From Bifidobacteriaceae bacterium NR021 (GTDB lineage Bacteria > Actinomycetota > Actinomycetes > Actinomycetales > Bifidobacteriaceae), in the NCBI GenBank assembly GCA_003585845.1, contig NQOP01000001.1, forward strand, positions 661,582 through 669,601: a DNA stretch of 8,020 nucleotides, written 5' to 3'. Shown one piece after another: positions 5,162 to 8,020 of the stretch (position 1 is its first letter; each line of letters opens with the position of its first letter). The notes beneath the pieces were generated by a model. The model was given only the letters and a program-made list of their open reading frames with translations, had not been told where the DNA came from and ran no database searches. The position numbers and the translations under genes were made by a program.

Positions 5162-7783
5162 TTATTCTTTGCTGCTATCTTCTTTAGCAGTAATATCTTC
5201 TTTATCTGCGCTATCTTCCTTTGCACTATCTTCAGACTTAGTATCTTCGGATTTATTTCCTTCAGATTTATTATCTTCAGTAGCAACAACAGCAGTTGTG
5301 TCTATTGTCTCAAACTTTTCGCCTTTAATTGTGAACTCCCCCAGCAATCCTTCGCCTTCAGCATCCACCTTAATGTGTTCGCCGTCAGAAAGTTCGCCAA
5401 GCAAAATCTTTTCAGAAATAGTATCCTCAATATCTCGCTGAATTACGCGACGCAACGGGCGCGCACCAAGCAAAGGATCGAAGCCCTTCTGTGCAAGCAA
5501 ATTCTTAGCGGCATCCGTAATTTCTAGAGACATGTGACGGTCAAACAGCCTGTCGTTAAGCAACTTCACGTCCATGTCAACAATTTTACGAACTTCTGGC
5601 TCTGTAAGCTGACGGAACACAATAGTGTCATCCAAACGGTTTAAGAACTCTGGACGGAAATGACGCTTAAGCTCAGAATTAACCTGATCTTTCATACGCT
5701 GATACGTGGAATCAGTGTTATTTCCAAGTGTAAAGCCAGTGTTTGCAGCCTTCGCAATATCGCGAGTACCAAGATTTGTGGTAAGAATAATAATCGTATT
5801 CTTAAAGTCCACTTTTCTACCCTGACCGTCTGTTAAGTGACCGTCATCGAGTACTTGCAAAAGCGTGTTGAAAATATCTGGATGAGCTTTTTCAATCTCG
5901 TCGAAAAGCACCACAGAGAATGGCTTTCTGCGAACTTTTTCAGTAAGCTCGCCGCCTTCTTCATATCCAACATATCCAGGAGGAGCACCGAAAAGCCTAG
6001 ACGCAGCATACTTTTCTGCAAACTCTGACATGTCAACTCTAATTAAGGCATTATCGTCATCAAACAAGAAGTTTGCGAGTGCCTTGGCAAGTTCAGTTTT
6101 ACCAACTCCAGTAGGACCGGCAAAAATAAACGAGCCAGAAGGACGTTTAGGATCCTTCAAACCAACTCGAGCACGACGAATCGAGCGAGCTAAAGCAGAC
6201 ACAGCTTCATCTTGACCAACAATACGCTTGTGAAGTTCAGATTCCATTTGAAGAAGCTTCTGCGATTCCGCTTGAGTAAGCTTTACTACAGGAATGCCTG
6301 TAGTGCTTGAAACAACGGAAGCGATCATGTCTTCGTCAACAACCATCTTGACGTTAGACTCGCCTTCGCGCCAAGCCTTTTCCTTCTCTGCAGCTTCATT
6401 TTCAAGCTTTTCTTGATCGTCGCGAAGATTGGCAGCTTCTTCAAAATCTTGCTGCTTGATTGCTTCATCTTTCTTTTCGGAAATCTTAGCAATCTTATGG
6501 TTTAATTCTTTGAGCTCAGGTGGCTGAGTCAAGCGCTTAATACGCAAGCGCGCACCAGCTTCATCAATAAGATCAATAGCCTTATCTGGAAGGTGACGAT
6601 CTTGAATGTAACGATCAGAAAGCTCAGCAGAAGACTGTAAAGCTCCATCGGTAATAGTTACATGATGGTGATTTTCGTAGCGAGAACGCAATCCCTTAAG
6701 AATCTCAATAGTTTCAGCAATTGTAGGTTCTGGAACTTGAATCGGCTGGAAACGACGCTCCAAAGCAGCATCTTTTTCAATATACTTGCGATACTCGTCA
6801 GTAGTAGTAGCACCAATTGTTTGTAGCTCTCCACGCGCAAGCATTGGTTTAAGCATATCAGATGCGCCAAGAGCTCCATCAGCAGAACCTGCTCCAACAA
6901 TAGTGTGAATTTCATCAATAAAAAGCACAATATCGCCGCGTGTTTTAATTTCTTTAAGCACTTTCTTCAAGCGCTCTTCGAAATCGCCACGATAGCGAGA
7001 TCCTGCAATCATTGAACCTAAGTCTAGCGAATAAACTTGCTTATTTTTTAACGTTTCAGGTACATCGCCTTCAACGATTTTCTGTGCGAGACCTTCTACA
7101 ACTGCAGTCTTACCAACTCCAGGCTCGCCAATAAGCACAGGATTATTCTTCGTGCGTCGGCTAAGTACAACCATAACGCGTTCAATTTCTTCAGAACGAC
7201 CTATAACAGGATCAAGCTTTCCTTCTTGAGCTTCAAATGTTAAATTGCGTCCAAATTGATCAAGAAGAGCAGAGCCGGATTGATTTCGCTTATCTTGTAC
7301 ACTTCCAGCATTAGCTAACTCGCCCTTTTCGCTACCATTAGGAGCATTATCTCCACGAATTAAATCAACAGTAGTGCTTCGCAAGTCTCCAAGATCAACT
7401 TCCATCTTTATAAGTACTTGCGTGCCCACTCCTTCGCCTTCGCGAATAAGCCCGAGCAAAATATGCTCAGTACCAATATAACTGTGACCAAGCTGAAGAG
7501 CTTCGCGCAAACTCAGTTCAAGCACTTGCTTAGCGTGAGGCGTAAAAGGAATATGACCAGCAGGCGAAACAGTGCCTTTGCCAATCATCTCTTCAACCTG
7601 CTTGCGAGTGCCTTCTAGGTCTACGCCTTTTGAGCTTAACGCTTTCGCGGCAATGCCCTCACCTTCGCGAATAAGCCCGAGCAAAATATGCTCAGTACCA
7701 ATATAATTGTGCTGAAGTGAGCGAGCCTCTTCCTGAGCTAGCACAATCACGCGTCGTGCGCGATCAGTGAACCGTTCAAACAT
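5162..7783 (-). CDS. clpC: ATP-dependent Clp protease ATP-binding subunit ClpC (Hsp100 unfoldase)
   Basis: ClpC is a hexameric cytoplasmic AAA+ unfoldase that feeds proteins to the ClpP protease. The 873 residues show the full domain order: two Clp_N repeats (about 2-73 and 77-143, each with [17 protein letters not shown]), AAA-1 with Walker A GEPGVGKT (219-226) and Walker B VLFIDE (286-291), a UVR-type middle domain (about 425-465), AAA-2 with Walker A GPTGVGKT (556-563) and Walker B VVLFDE (624-629), and the C-terminal D2-small domain (about 725-820). The middle domain length is that of ClpC rather than ClpB. The expected ClpP-docking loop reads TGF at 682-684 instead of the usual (I/L/V)GF. 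Residues 836-873 form an acidic, Ser/Lys-rich low-complexity tail. GGAAGG lies five bases before the ATG, supporting the start. In actinobacteria clpC is commonly under ClgR control; a matching site here is not clear. It appears to be a single-gene transcript ending at 5098-5130. Confidence 0.98.
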   Translation of the reverse strand: MFERFTDRARRVIVLAQEEARSLQHNYIGTEHILLGLIREGEGIAAKALSSKGVDLEGTRKQVEEMIGKGTVSPAGHIPFTPHAKQVLELSLREALQLGHSYIGTEHILLGLIREGEGVGTQVLIKMEVDLGDLRSTTVDLIRGDNAPNGSEKGELANAGSVQDKRNQSGSALLDQFGRNLTFEAQEGKLDPVIGRSEEIERVMVVLSRRTKNNPVLIGEPGVGKTAVVEGLAQKIVEGDVPETLKNKQVYSLDLGSMIAGSRYRGDFEERLKKVLKEIKTRGDIVLFIDEIHTIVGAGSADGALGASDMLKPMLARGELQTIGATTTDEYRKYIEKDAALERRFQPIQVPEPTIAETIEILKGLRSRYENHHHVTITDGALQSSAELSDRYIQDRHLPDKAIDLIDEAGARLRIKRLTQPPELKELNHKIAKISEKKDEAIKQQDFEEAANLRDDQEKLENEAAEKEKAWREGESNVKMVVDEDMIASVVSSTTGIPVVKLTQAESQKLLQMESELHKRIVGQDEAVSALARSIRRARVGLKDPKRPSGSFIFAGPTGVGKTELAKALANFLFDDDNALIRVDMSEFAEKYAASRLFGAPPGYVGYEEGGELTEKVRRKPFSVVLFDEIEKAHPDIFNTLLQVLDDGHLTDGQGRKVDFKNTIIILTTNLGTRDIAKAANTGFTLGNNTDSTYQRMKDQVNSELKRHFRPEFLNRLDDTIVFRQLTEPEVRKIVDMDVKLLNDRLFDRHMSLEITDAAKNLLAQKGFDPLLGARPLRRVIQRDIEDTISEKILLGELSDGEHIKVDAEGEGLLGEFTIKGEKFETIDTTAVVATEDNKSEGNKSEDTKSEDSAKEDSADKEDITAKEDSSKE
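5165..5278 (-). repeat. Low-complexity repeat encoding the acidic C-terminal tail of ClpC
   Basis: The 3' end of clpC is built of short imperfect repeats in which TATCTTC, TCTTCAGA and similar words recur on the plus strand. They encode a run of KSED/KED-type units (residues 836-873: [20 protein letters not shown] and on). The repetitive structure suggests that tail length can vary between strains by slippage. Confidence 0.7.
7437..7711 (-). repeat. Near-identical 50-bp direct repeat inside the two Clp_N units of clpC
   Basis: Positions 7437-7486 and 7662-7711 match at 49 of 50 bases, 225 bp (75 codons) apart. Each encodes [17 protein letters not shown] of one Clp_N repeat. Identity at the base level, including third codon positions, exceeds what protein conservation alone requires. 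Confidence 0.85.
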
Positions 7784-7830
7784 AACTGCCTTCCGTTCTT
7801 TTCTTTCATTCCATGGTAACGAGTCGCCAT

Positions 7831-7843
7831 GACGCGAAGCGTC
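7831..7843. promoter_or_regulatory. Inverted repeat GACGC-GAA-GCGTC upstream of clpC, candidate operator
   Basis: Perfect 5-base arms with a 3-base centre lie 48-60 bases before the clpC ATG, next to an AT-rich TATATA (7845-7850) that could be part of a -10 region on the minus strand. ClgR sites in actinobacteria are built of CGC and GCG half-sites with about five bases between them; here the spacing is three (or six, using CGC at 7825-7827), so the match is imperfect. No HspR-type site (CTTGAGT with ACTCAAG) is seen in 7784-7934. Confidence 0.4.
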
Positions 7844-7934
7844 GTATATATTTACTCATTCGTACAGCATTCCATAGCATCACAATAGTCATGTATGATG
7901 AACCTAAATATTCATATTTTCGTTTCTTGCATAA

Positions 7935-8020
7935 TTACTTATGTTGTCTGCGAGATTTTCTTTTATATAATCGCATTGATGCGGATGCTGTAGTTTTTGA
8001 AGTGTCTTCAGATTCTTGTG
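7935..8020 (-). CDS. Possible C-terminal end of an upstream minus-strand gene (partial)
   Basis: Reading inward from the right edge on the minus strand, one frame gives QESEDTSKTTASASMRLYKR and then KSRRQHK before a TAA at 7935-7937. A Ser/Thr-rich acidic linker followed by a strongly basic end looks like a protein C-terminus, and it would leave a normal 150-base gap to clpC. However, another minus frame is open to a TAG near 7906 and a plus-strand frame starting at 7891 is also open to the edge, so the call is weak. No function can be named. Confidence 0.3.
   Translation of the reverse strand, partial: QESEDTSKTTASASMRLYKRKSRRQHK

Noticed and set aside
5132..5527. Plus-strand 131-residue frame antisense to the clpC 3' end
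   Set aside because: It mirrors the repetitive acidic-tail coding sequence of clpC, starts in the terminator flank, and has no ribosome site; a shadow of clpC.
5162..7783. Assignment as ClpB
   Set aside because: The middle domain is short and UVR-like and not the long coiled coil of ClpB, and the N-domain repeats are of ClpC type.
7891..8020. Plus-strand frame open to the right edge (MYDEPKYSYFRF...)
   Set aside because: No ribosome site, and it is antisense to a more plausible minus-strand C-terminus; too short to decide, so not listed as a gene.

Overview
The window most likely comes from a low-GC member of the Bifidobacteriaceae, with Gardnerella or a close Bifidobacterium relative as the best guess. 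This rests on the actinobacterial type ClpC protein together with an AT-rich composition; it is recognition by eye, not a database result. All well supported genes read on the minus strand, so the order of transcription runs from high to low coordinates.

Right part (about 5.1-8.0 kb) is core genome: a complete clpC (5162-7783), its upstream region with a short G/C-rich inverted repeat, the possible C-terminal end of another minus-strand gene at the right edge, and a strong hairpin terminator (5098-5130) just past the clpC stop.

Left part (about 0-5.1 kb) looks like an accessory, defence-type island placed directly behind the clpC terminator. From right to left it holds: a 46-residue plus-strand leftover of a DNA methyltransferase C-terminus (4938-5078); an intergenic stretch with two unrelated short direct-repeat arrays that both have a 22-bp period; a predicted PD-(D/E)XK nuclease-like protein (3873-4637) whose likely promoter overlaps one of these arrays; an AT-rich, tightly overlapping gene pair encoding an unrecognised 361-residue helical protein and a 73-residue cysteine-rich protein with one membrane segment (2308-3607); and a type I restriction-modification operon made of a small XRE-family regulator, hsdM and the beginning of hsdS (1-2089), which runs off the left edge. 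No hsdR is visible in the window.

How the parts fit: the XRE regulator, HsdM and HsdS are translationally coupled (TAATG overlap, then a 14-bp overlap) and form the modification half of a type I system. The methyltransferase remnant suggests that another restriction or modification locus once stood next to clpC and was replaced, so the site may be a turnover spot for defence genes. The nuclease-like gene and the 361/73-residue pair are the least understood parts and the best candidates for something not yet described; any defence role for them is inferred from location only.
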